Origin: Clostridia bacterium | GTDB taxonomy: Bacteria; Bacillota_A; Clostridia; Christensenellales; Aristaeellaceae | Assembly (NCBI GenBank): GCA_017399225.1 | Contig: JAFQEB010000120.1 | Span: forward strand, 1-14,575 | Direction of reading: 5' to 3' | DNA length: 14,575 bases | Shown: positions 1 through 9,436 of the stretch, one piece after another | Layout: every line of letters starts with the position of its first letter | Numbering within the stretch: position 1 is the stretch's first letter | Notes under the pieces: generated by a model | Database searches by the model: none | What the model was told of the DNA's origin: nothing | Seen by the model: the letters and a program-made list of their open reading frames with translations, nothing else | Program-made: the position numbers and the translations under genes

Positions 1-1
1 G

Positions 2-52
2 GATGATTATGTGAATACAGTGAAGAAGATCATTGCAAACAGATCGTGCTAA
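2..52 (+). CDS. 3' end of a possible upstream gene (partial)
   Basis: Only one forward frame is open from the window edge to a TAA at 50-52. It reads DDYVNTVKKIIANRSC, which is compatible with the amphipathic C-terminal end of a protein. A strong stem-loop follows 18 bases later, as expected after a gene end. The family cannot be recognised from 16 residues, and a chance open stretch of this length is quite possible. The surrounding DNA is more AT-rich than the rest of the window. Confidence 0.3.
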   Translation, partial: DDYVNTVKKIIANRSC

Positions 53-70
53 CTTCAATTAATAAGCTGA

Positions 71-117
71 AAAGCGCAATCGGTCATTGCTTTATGGACA
101 ATGATTGATTGCGCTTT
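71..117. terminator. Long stem-loop, probable terminator of the upstream gene
   Basis: A 19-bp stem (71-89 with 99-117) closes a 9-base loop. All positions pair in the plus-strand RNA if two G-U wobbles are allowed. The plus-strand tail is GACTATATCTTTT, so the uridine run is displaced rather than immediate. On the minus strand the stem ends in TTTT followed by an AT-rich stretch. It may therefore end transcripts from either side. Confidence 0.5.
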
Positions 118-245
118 GACTATATCTTTTCAAGAAAAAAGATAAATTTATCCTTGACAAATCACATTCCACTTTGTCGAGATATTGCACTCACTCACTG
201 GTCGAACAGCAAGCTATTCTCCCGGCCATTCGTTCGTGTAAGGAA

Positions 246-383
246 GCTTTTCCTTGCGGAAAAGCACGAAAATCGCCGCGCATGTCGCCGATTTTCGATC
301 TAAAGTCGAAGGGCTTGCGAGCCCTCCGACGCCTCCCAGGATTTGCTGACGGTCTAAGGCGGCGCAGCTTTCACTGCGCCGCC
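246..383. repeat. Tandem palindrome cluster (four stem-loops)
   Basis: Four inverted repeats follow one another. The first is 246-253 with 258-265 (8 bp, loop TTGC, which is a GCAA tetraloop on the minus strand). The second is 267-275 with 289-297 (9 bp). The third is 305-315 with 320-330 (10 of 11 pairs, loop TGCG). The fourth is 358-367 with 374-383 (10 bp, loop of six). All arms can be read off exactly. This is the architecture of a short interspersed palindromic repeat, and similar compact stem-loop chains occur inside two coding genes of this window. It may also help end transcription of the minus-strand gene next to it. Confidence 0.55.
358..383 (-). terminator. Stem-loop after the secreted-protein gene
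   Basis: A perfect 10-bp GC-rich stem with a 6-base loop lies 24 bases beyond the stop codon of the minus-strand gene. Its minus-strand tail is TTAGACCG, so a proper uridine run is missing. The position argues for a terminator role, while the weak tail leaves this uncertain. It is also the last palindrome of the cluster. Confidence 0.4.
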
Positions 384-406
384 GGGGCATTCATTTGACT
401 GCCGCT

Positions 407-2122
407 TTACTCGGCAACATCCACAAAGTCCACCGTTTCGACGGTATCCACGGGAGCTTCCTCGGTCACCATCAGCTCCTGCACGGAAGCGGGCAGCTTC
501 TCGGGCAGGCTGTTGCCCCACATCTGGGCAGTGACCAGCATACTCGCAAACCAGTTGGCGAACTCCTCGTCCTCGATCGTGGCCAGGCGCACCGCATCCT
601 CGCTGACGATGGTCGCCGTGGGATCAACGGTCTTGGAGGTCTCGGTCATTTCAAACAGCACGTCGCCATTGTAGAGCATGGCAAAATTGCTAACTACCTC
701 AAAGTCCACGCCGTCCATCTTCACATTGGTCACGCCGGACAGCACGAAGCTCTCGCCATCGGCCTCCATGCCCATGGTAAGCAGCGCGCTGTACTGATCC
801 GCCTGCTGCTCGACAGCCATCATCATGCTGAGGGCCATGACGGTTTCGCCAGCCTCGGTCACATTCATGTCAAAGCCGAAGGCGTTGCCGCTGCCGGCGG
901 CCTGCATGGTAATCCGGTCATCCTCCATGCAGAAGGTCACAGTGTGGATGGGCGCACCGTCCGTCACGCGGGTATAGGTGATGATGGGCTCGTTCTCGGT
1001 CTCCAGCACCGTCTCCCAGTCGTCCAGACCGATGACCATCGCATCCTCAGGGAGCCCCTCCAGCTCAACGACGACGGGGGTCTCCTCCGCTGCCGTTTCA
1101 GCCGCCTCAGGCTCCGCCGCATTGGCCGCAGTCAGCTTCACCACCTCGCCCGCAGCATCCAGCCACAGGGTCAGCAGCACAGCGCCGGCGCCCTCGAACT
1201 CCTCGTCCATGGATTCAATGGCGGGGTCGATGACCATCGACTCAAAGGTAAAGGACTCGCCGTAGAACATGCGGTACATCTGCATGTTGGAGGAATTCTC
1301 GCCGTAGCCCATCAGCTCCGCCACCGCATTCATCAGGGCAGGATTGGCCTTGAGGGTCAGCAGCAGGCTCTTGAGCACGCTGGCTGCGTCCTCGCCGGTG
1401 ACGTTCACCGTGACCATGGAGGCCGCCGCGTCGCAGTCCGCAGGCTGCTCAAAGTCGGTGACGGTCTCAGCCTTGGCGATGATGGGCGCCAGCGCCTCGT
1501 TGATGGGGGTGATGTCCAGGTTCTCAAAGGCGGACAGATCCGGCATCTGATAGACATTGGCCAGCTCTCCGACGATCATGTCCAGCATCTGGGGCAGCTG
1601 CGCCTTCACCTCGGCCGCTTCGTCCTCCGGGATCGCCTCCATCATCACCAGCACATCCAGGATGCGCTCAATGACGGGGATCAGCTCATCCTCGCCGATG
1701 ACGACCGTGCCGCCCAGCAGGTTGGAGGACAGATAGGCGTCCGTGCCGTCCTGCGCATAGCCGATGGTCAGCAGCTCATTGCCGCTCATGCCGATGTTCA
1801 CGCTCAGTTCATTGGCCTGCATGGAGGCCTTGATCTCCAGCGCGGACAGCAGATCATTCACCGCCGTCGCGGTCTCCTCGTCCCCCAGGATGGCCTCGTT
1901 GATCTTGCCGATAGCAACCTTGCTCTGGATCTCGCGGCCCGCCTCCAGGGCGTCGTTGTAGAGCTTGTAATAGTTGAAGTCCACGTCCGTCAGGATGCCG
2001 AAATCCCCGGGTTTCAGCTCCATAAAGGGGGCATACATCGCGCTGAACATGGTTTCCGCGCTGCCCAGCACGGGCATTGCCAGCATCATTACCGCCAGCA
2101 GCAGAGAAAACAGCTTCTTCAT
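407..2122 (-). CDS. Large acidic secreted protein of unknown function (571 aa)
   Basis: The product begins with a clear Sec signal peptide: MKK, a hydrophobic core at about residues 4-19, then GSA before Glu23 as a likely signal peptidase I site. There is no lipobox cysteine, so export into the medium or wall space is expected. The mature protein is rich in Glu, Asp, Ala and Met and has only two cysteines. Two halves rich in alternating polar and hydrophobic residues, suggesting beta-sheet, are joined by an Ala/Glu-rich linker near residues 328-350. I do not recognise a family; a large beta-structured LppX/LolA-like fold is only a guess. The start is set by AGGAGG at 2129-2134, six bases from the ATG. 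The gene is monocistronic, has its own strong promoter and diverges from dnaE. Confidence 0.9.
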   Translation of the reverse strand: MKKLFSLLLAVMMLAMPVLGSAETMFSAMYAPFMELKPGDFGILTDVDFNYYKLYNDALEAGREIQSKVAIGKINEAILGDEETATAVNDLLSALEIKASMQANELSVNIGMSGNELLTIGYAQDGTDAYLSSNLLGGTVVIGEDELIPVIERILDVLVMMEAIPEDEAAEVKAQLPQMLDMIVGELANVYQMPDLSAFENLDITPINEALAPIIAKAETVTDFEQPADCDAAASMVTVNVTGEDAASVLKSLLLTLKANPALMNAVAELMGYGENSSNMQMYRMFYGESFTFESMVIDPAIESMDEEFEGAGAVLLTLWLDAAGEVVKLTAANAAEPEAAETAAEETPVVVELEGLPEDAMVIGLDDWETVLETENEPIITYTRVTDGAPIHTVTFCMEDDRITMQAAGSGNAFGFDMNVTEAGETVMALSMMMAVEQQADQYSALLTMGMEADGESFVLSGVTNVKMDGVDFEVVSNFAMLYNGDVLFEMTETSKTVDPTATIVSEDAVRLATIEDEEFANWFASMLVTAQMWGNSLPEKLPASVQELMVTEEAPVDTVETVDFVDVAE

Positions 2123-2144
2123 ACTTTACCTCCTGATCTCTTTG

Positions 2145-2174
2145 TATCGTCCTCGTTCTTATCGAGTTACGATA
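2145..2174 (-). promoter_or_regulatory. Imperfect inverted repeat at the transcript start of the secreted-protein gene
   Basis: TATCGT (2145-2150) pairs with ACGATA (2169-2174), and CTCG (2152-2155) inside it pairs with CGAG (2163-2166), with a small asymmetric internal loop between. The repeat lies just downstream of the -10 box and covers the predicted start point. It could be an operator or a leader hairpin; neither is shown. Confidence 0.3.
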
Positions 2175-2176
2175 TC

Positions 2177-2205
2177 ATTATAGAAGAGCTTTTCCAATTC
2201 GTCAA
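2177..2205 (-). promoter_or_regulatory. Sigma-A promoter of the secreted-protein gene
   Basis: On the minus strand, TTGACG (2205-2200) and a perfect TATAAT (2182-2177) are separated by exactly 17 bases. This puts the transcript start near 2170 and gives a leader of about 48 bases ending in an AGGAGG site. It is among the best promoter matches in the window, so high expression is likely. Confidence 0.85.
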
Positions 2206-2224
2206 GTCTTTTTGCTCATTTGTT

Positions 2225-2245
2225 ACATTTGGCCGCTCCAAATGT
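2225..2245. promoter_or_regulatory. Perfect 8-bp inverted repeat between divergent promoters
   Basis: ACATTTGG and CCAAATGT are separated by the five bases CCGCT. The site lies 20 bp upstream of the minus-strand -35 box and about 37 bp upstream of the dnaE -35 box. Size and position suit a dimeric regulator binding site serving one or both promoters. It is not a terminator for either gene, since both are transcribed away from it. Confidence 0.4.
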
Positions 2246-2281
2246 CGCTTTTCACGTCCGAATGCACAGCTTCAAGAAAGG

Positions 2282-2311
2282 TTGCGTCTTCCCTTCCATA
2301 TATGCTATAAT
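2282..2311 (+). promoter_or_regulatory. Extended -10 promoter of dnaE
   Basis: A perfect TATAAT at 2306-2311 is preceded by TG at 2303-2304, giving the extended -10 form TGCTATAAT. A weak -35, TTGCGT, lies at 2282-2287 with an 18-base spacer. Transcription should start near 2318, leaving a very short leader before AGGAGG at 2329-2334. Confidence 0.75.
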
Positions 2312-2340
2312 GGGGTATATTATCACTCAGGAGGCAGCCC

Positions 2341-6063
<3,723 letters not shown>

Positions 6064-6066
6064 ATC

Positions 6067-6495
6067 ATGAAAAACCGACTCAAGGAAATTATCAAATTCG
6101 CTTTCACCGGCGGCGTGTGCTTCCTGATCGAATGGCTGGCATTGACCGTGATGGTGGAATGGCTGACGCTGGACGTGAACCTCGCCACGCCTCTGGCCTT
6201 CCTGATCAGCGTGGTGATCAACTACCTGCTGTGCGTGCGCTGGGTCTTTGACGGCGCAAAGAACGGCGACCGCAAGGCGCAGATGGGCTTCATCGTGACC
6301 AGCCTGCTGGGACTGGCGATCAACTCCCTGGTGATGCTGGTGCTGGGCCTCCTCTTTGACGAGCACGCAGTGCTGCTGCAGGCCTTCGGGCTTACGCTGA
6401 AGGTCTATCAGGTCAACAAGGTCGTCGCCACGCTGGTGGTGATGGTGTGGAACTACTTCACCAAGCGCTGGCTGCTCAAGGGGGATGCGAAATGA
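6067..6495 (+). CDS. GtrA-like four-helix membrane protein
   Basis: The 142-residue product has the GtrA/DPMS layout. It starts with a short basic N-terminus followed by the typical KFAFTGGVCFLIEW helix (about 8-30). Helices follow near 38-58, 71-96 and 113-134, with the conserved Asn in VINYLLCVRWVF and the ending VWNYFTKRWLL. GtrA-type proteins are thought to help move lipid-linked sugars or to act with cell-surface glycosyltransferases; the substrate here is unknown. The ATG lies three bases after the dnaE stop and no good ribosome site precedes it, so translation is probably coupled to dnaE. It overlaps the next gene by four bases. Confidence 0.85.
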   Translation: MKNRLKEIIKFAFTGGVCFLIEWLALTVMVEWLTLDVNLATPLAFLISVVINYLLCVRWVFDGAKNGDRKAQMGFIVTSLLGLAINSLVMLVLGLLFDEHAVLLQAFGLTLKVYQVNKVVATLVVMVWNYFTKRWLLKGDAK

Positions 6496-7217
6496 ACAAG
6501 CCTGTCATTTTCGCAGAATGGGACCCGAAGGTTTCCAAAGGACGATCGGAAAGCCCTTTGGCCGCCTCCGCAGAGGCGGAACCCTGTCGTAAACCAATCA
6601 TCTTCTTTGACTGGGACGGCACCCTCTGCGACAGCATGAACCTGTGCATCCACGAGAACCGCATGACCCTGGAGCGCATGGGCCTCCCCGCCGTACCCGA
6701 AGCCACCCTGCGGCGCTGCAACGGCCCCACCTTTGAGGAAGCCGCGCCCATGCTGGGCATCCCGCCGGAACGCATGGACGAGTATTGCCGCATCCGCCTG
6801 AGCTGTGCGCTGGAGCTGGTGCCCCAGGTGAACCGGCTCTTTGACGGTGCGCGGGAGCTGCTGAGTACCCTTGCGCCCCATGCGCTGCTGTGCATCGTAT
6901 CCAACGGCACCGAGGCCTACCTGAACCGCTGCATGGCGCATTTCGGGCTGGAGGGCGTGTTCCACCGCATCGTCTTCAGCCACCCGGAGCGCACCAAGAC
7001 GCAGAACCTTGCCCTGCTTCTCCGCGAGCTGCAGCCCGGGCGCGCCGTGATGGTCGGCGACCGGCTGGGCGATATCCGGGCAGGGCACGACAACGGCCTG
7101 ACCACCATTGCCGCCTGCTTCGGCTACGGCAGCGAGGAGGAATTCGCCCTTGCCGACCAGAAGGCCCCGACTATGCAGGCGCTGCAGGAGATGCTGCTGG
7201 GCTTCTGCAAGCACTAA
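6492..7217 (+). CDS. HAD-superfamily phosphatase (phosphoglycolate phosphatase-like), with extra N-terminal segment
   Basis: The 241-residue product is a HAD subfamily IA hydrolase that should dephosphorylate a small molecule in the cytoplasm. Motif I is DWDGTLCD (nucleophile Asp40, acid Asp42), motif II is VSNG (Ser137), the motif III lysine is probably Lys169, and motif IV is GDRLGD (Asp190, Asp194). A helical cap lies between about 50 and 120. The substrate is not evident. The ATG overlaps the preceding stop as ATGA and has AAGGGGG at 6478-6484. Family members normally have motif I within about ten residues of the start. Here KPVIFAEWDP (3-12) precedes a 22-residue spacer and then the true KPIIFFDWDG (34-43). 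The next Met lies after the nucleophile, so the extra segment is probably translated. It is the last gene of the dnaE operon. Confidence 0.9.
   Translation: MNKPVIFAEWDPKVSKGRSESPLAASAEAEPCRKPIIFFDWDGTLCDSMNLCIHENRMTLERMGLPAVPEATLRRCNGPTFEEAAPMLGIPPERMDEYCRIRLSCALELVPQVNRLFDGARELLSTLAPHALLCIVSNGTEAYLNRCMAHFGLEGVFHRIVFSHPERTKTQNLALLLRELQPGRAVMVGDRLGDIRAGHDNGLTTIAACFGYGSEEEFALADQKAPTMQALQEMLLGFCKH
6529..6585 (+). repeat. Palindrome-rich insertion at the start of the HAD gene
   Basis: An outer stem (6529-6536 with 6578-6585, 7 of 8 pairs) encloses two hairpins: 6535-6541 with 6555-6561, and 6562-6568 with 6573-6579 around a CGCA loop. The outer arms share two bases with each inner hairpin, so the stems may be alternatives at their ends. 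Imperfect copies of a 30-base stretch encoding KPxIFxxWDx flank it at 6498-6527 and 6591-6620, 93 bases apart. This looks like a mobile palindromic element inserted in frame, or a local duplication around one. Confidence 0.5.
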
Positions 7218-7223
7218 CTTACC

Positions 7224-7266
7224 AAGGACGCCTCCCTTCACCGGGATCGGGCGTCCTTTTTCTTTC
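7224..7266 (+). terminator. Rho-independent terminator of the dnaE operon
   Basis: A 9-bp stem AAGGACGCC / GGCGTCCTT (7224-7232 with 7250-7258) is extended inside by TCCC/GGGA and runs directly into TTTTTCTTT. It sits seven bases after the HAD stop codon and before the promoter of the next gene. Confidence 0.93.
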
Positions 7267-7278
7267 CTCCGGCACCCC

Positions 7279-7307
7279 TTGCAACATCCGGCTTTATCCT
7301 GTATAAT
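7279..7307 (+). promoter_or_regulatory. Sigma-A promoter of the M16 peptidase gene
   Basis: TTGCAA (7279-7284) and a perfect TATAAT (7302-7307) are separated by 17 bases. Transcription should begin near 7314, about 24 bases before the start codon. Together with the terminator just upstream this marks a new transcription unit. Confidence 0.87.
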
Positions 7308-7337
7308 AGAAGGAACAATACAGGAGAGGTGAACCGC

Positions 7338-8621
7338 ATGTCCGCCATCCATGAACATCAGCTGAATAACGGTATGACACTGCTGTGCTGGCCCCAGCCC
7401 CATCTGCACGGCATTGAATTCGGGCTGTACCTCAAGGGCGGGCCGCTGTATGAAACCGAGGACACCCAGGGCGTGAGCCACCTGCTGGAGCATCTGTGCT
7501 TCCGCGGGCTGGGCGGACTGAGCCACGACGCCCTGCAGCGCACGCTGAACCGCTTCGGCGCTGAGATGGACGGCATGACGACGGCAGAGGCCATCGTGTT
7601 CCGCATGACGACGCTGCCCCGATTCTTCGACGGCGCGCTGGAACTTTTCCTGCGCTTCTTCGCCGGCACCCCGTGGACGCCGGAGGAGATCGCCGCTGAA
7701 AAGCAGGTGGTGCTGCGGCAGATCGAGCAGGCTGAGGAGGACTTCGGCACCGCGATCGACCGTGCCTGGCGGGAATCCCCCGGCGGCGTGTTCCCTCAGA
7801 TGGGCACGCCGGAAAGCGTCGAAGCGCTGGACGAGGGCACGATCCTCAACTGGCAGCGGTTGATCTTCCAGCCGCAGAATGCCTGCCTGGTCATCACCGG
7901 CAATTTTTCCGAGGGAATGGAGCTGGCAGCAGTCGAGACCTTCTCCGACCTGCGCAACTACACGGACGAACCGCCCTTTGAGCAGCCCGTGCCGCTGGGC
8001 TTCACGCTGCGGGACGCCGCCTCCGATCTCATCCGGGACGAGGAGGGCGGCCAGGCCAGCGTGCACCTCGCCTTTGATATCGACGAGGAGAACGTGATCC
8101 CCCTTTGCGCCCAGGTGCTGGACGCCATCACCGGCGGCTGTGACGACAGCCTGCTCTTCCAGGCCCTGCGCGAGGAGGATGCGCTGGTGGCCGAGATCGA
8201 ATCCTTCATCCAGGAGATGGGCGCGTTCCACCGCCTGGTGATCCGCTACGACGTGCGGCAGGAGTACCTGGAGGAGAGCCTGCGCAAGGTCTTCATGTAT
8301 CTCCACCGGCTGACGATGTACGTCCGGCCCATCCGTCTCAACCAGATCCGCACCAGCTTCGCCGTGCAGAACGCGCTGGCGATGGACAGCGTATCCGAGC
8401 TGAACACACTGGCAGGCTGGGCCTGGGTGGCAGGCGACGTCTCCCGGGCCGATCTGGACGCCCAGGCAAGCCAGCTGGCGGATCTTTCCGCCGAGGAGCT
8501 GCTGGACGCCGCCCAGACGATCTTCAAGCCCGAAAACCTGGTCATCTCCATCCAGCGCGACCCTGCCGTCGTCCCCGGCGATCTGTCCGGGCTCCTGGCT
8601 GAGCTGCGCGATATGCTCTGA
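7338..8621 (+). CDS. M16-family zinc peptidase-like protein, third zinc ligand not conserved
   Basis: The 427-residue product matches the single-polypeptide M16B layout of processing-peptidase-like proteins: an active-site N-terminal domain followed by an M16_C half. The inverted zinc motif HLLEH is intact (His48, Glu51, His52). The usual third ligand is a glutamate about 76 residues later in a VVxEEI context; here the local sequence is VVLRQI and the aligned residue is Gln128. Glu130 or Glu133 might substitute, or the protein may be a regulatory or inactive partner, as is common for one member of M16 pairs; no second copy is visible here. There is no signal peptide, so it is cytoplasmic. The ATG at 7338 is preferred over the GTG at 7329 because GAGGTGA (7326-7332) lies five bases upstream of it. 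Confidence 0.88.
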   Translation: MSAIHEHQLNNGMTLLCWPQPHLHGIEFGLYLKGGPLYETEDTQGVSHLLEHLCFRGLGGLSHDALQRTLNRFGAEMDGMTTAEAIVFRMTTLPRFFDGALELFLRFFAGTPWTPEEIAAEKQVVLRQIEQAEEDFGTAIDRAWRESPGGVFPQMGTPESVEALDEGTILNWQRLIFQPQNACLVITGNFSEGMELAAVETFSDLRNYTDEPPFEQPVPLGFTLRDAASDLIRDEEGGQASVHLAFDIDEENVIPLCAQVLDAITGGCDDSLLFQALREEDALVAEIESFIQEMGAFHRLVIRYDVRQEYLEESLRKVFMYLHRLTMYVRPIRLNQIRTSFAVQNALAMDSVSELNTLAGWAWVAGDVSRADLDAQASQLADLSAEELLDAAQTIFKPENLVISIQRDPAVVPGDLSGLLAELRDML

Positions 8622-8628
8622 CATTTCC

Positions 8629-8670
8629 GCCTTCTCCCGCAGACTGCGCGGAGAAGGCTTCTCCATTTTT
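8629..8670 (+). terminator. Terminator after the M16 gene
   Basis: A 9-bp stem GCCTTCTCC / GGAGAAGGC (8629-8637 with 8650-8658) is followed by TTCTCCATTTTT. The uridine run is interrupted, so some readthrough into the next operon, which begins 28 bases later, is possible. I see no convincing separate promoter between this hairpin and the FHA gene. Confidence 0.75.
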
Positions 8671-8698
8671 CCTGCCCTTCGGCAAGAAAGGACAGCAT

Positions 8699-9436
8699 AT
8701 GGCCCCACTCGACTTTGAGATCCTTTCCAAGCTGATGCGCTATGTGTTTGTGCTGCTGGGTGCGATGATCGTCTGGCGCACCTTCTCCTGGCTGCGCAAG
8801 GATCGCCGCAACACCCACCGCCGCATCAAGGCCCTGCCGGACGCAGGCACCATCGGCATCCTGACGGTGCTGAAGGGCTCCTCGGAGCTGCCGGAGGGCT
8901 CGACCCTCGCAGTACCCTATGAGGGCGTCCTGGGCTTTGTACGCACCTGCGACGTGGTGGTTCCGGTGGATGACGTGATCTCCCAGCATCTGGATTTCAC
9001 ATTCCGCAACGGCAAGGGCCTGTACATCTATCCCCGCCGGGGCTGCCCGGTCAGCGTCAACGGCGTCACGCTGGACAGCCGGGCGGATTCCCGCCGCTAC
9101 CCCATGCAGCACGGCTCGGTGCTGTGTATCGGCGAGGCGGTGCTGCAGCTGGGCGTATTCGCCGGGCTGGATGTGGCGGAGCTGGGCGGCGCATGGCAGC
9201 CCCCGCAGGATGAGGCCGCCTTCCCAGAGAGCACGGAGCTCCCCTGGCAGCCCCAGTTCCCCGCCAACGGGGATCTTCCGCCCATGCCCGGCTATCCGCC
9301 CTATCCCGCGCAGATGCCGGACCAGCCTGCACCCGGCATGAACCCGCCGGCCTTCCAGCCCTATGCGCCGCAGCCCCAGCCCATCTGGAGCCCGGCAGAG
9401 CTGCCGCAGGAAAGGAGGCCCGAGGATGAAGCGTAA
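8699..9436 (+). CDS. Membrane-anchored FHA-domain protein with proline-rich tail
   Basis: The 245-residue product has a transmembrane helix at about 12-32 followed by a basic stretch (RKDRRNTHRR), so the FHA domain is expected in the cytoplasm. The domain spans roughly 52-152 and keeps the phosphopeptide-binding landmarks: Arg82 in VRTCDVVV, Ser95 and His97 in ISQHL, and Asn121-Gly122 in VSVNG. FHA domains read phospho-threonine on partner proteins. The tail from about 165 is disordered and rich in Pro, Gln and Met, suggesting a flexible interaction arm. An AAAGGA site lies six bases before the ATG. The gene overlaps the RodA/FtsW gene by 11 bases, so the products are probably made together and act in wall synthesis. 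No Ser/Thr kinase or phosphatase is present in the window. Confidence 0.87.
   Translation: MAPLDFEILSKLMRYVFVLLGAMIVWRTFSWLRKDRRNTHRRIKALPDAGTIGILTVLKGSSELPEGSTLAVPYEGVLGFVRTCDVVVPVDDVISQHLDFTFRNGKGLYIYPRRGCPVSVNGVTLDSRADSRRYPMQHGSVLCIGEAVLQLGVFAGLDVAELGGAWQPPQDEAAFPESTELPWQPQFPANGDLPPMPGYPPYPAQMPDQPAPGMNPPAFQPYAPQPQPIWSPAELPQERRPEDEA

Larger units (their letters stand above)
118..394. other. Intergenic stretch without a credible gene
   Basis: The first part (118-240) is AT-rich and contains a perfect TTGACA at 154-159. That hexamer is part of an imperfect inverted repeat (154-161 with 173-180) and has no matching -10 at a usual distance. The second part (246-383) is a chain of palindromes, described separately. 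The short open frames crossing this region have no ribosome binding site, and one starts inside the stem-loop, so no gene is called here. Confidence 0.5.

Noticed and set aside
154..188. Perfect TTGACA as a promoter -35
   Set aside because: No TATAAT-like hexamer lies 16-19 bases downstream and no gene follows in that direction; it is better seen as part of an inverted repeat.
109..303. Short plus-strand open frames in the left intergenic region
   Set aside because: The first begins inside the stem-loop at 71-117, neither has a ribosome site, and both are made partly of palindromes.
246..383. CRISPR array or structured RNA gene such as tRNA
   Set aside because: The palindromes differ in sequence and spacing, so there are no repeated units with spacers, and no tRNA cloverleaf or known RNA motif can be drawn.
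6453..8708. A 751-residue minus-strand open frame opposite the HAD and M16 genes
   Set aside because: It crosses a strong terminator, a promoter and two genes with intact catalytic motifs; it is a compositional shadow.
9363..9425. Earlier in-frame start for the RodA/FtsW protein
   Set aside because: The extra 21 residues are Arg/Ser/Pro-rich, overlap the FHA gene deeply and lack a ribosome site, whereas the ATG at 9426 has AGGAGG at ideal distance.
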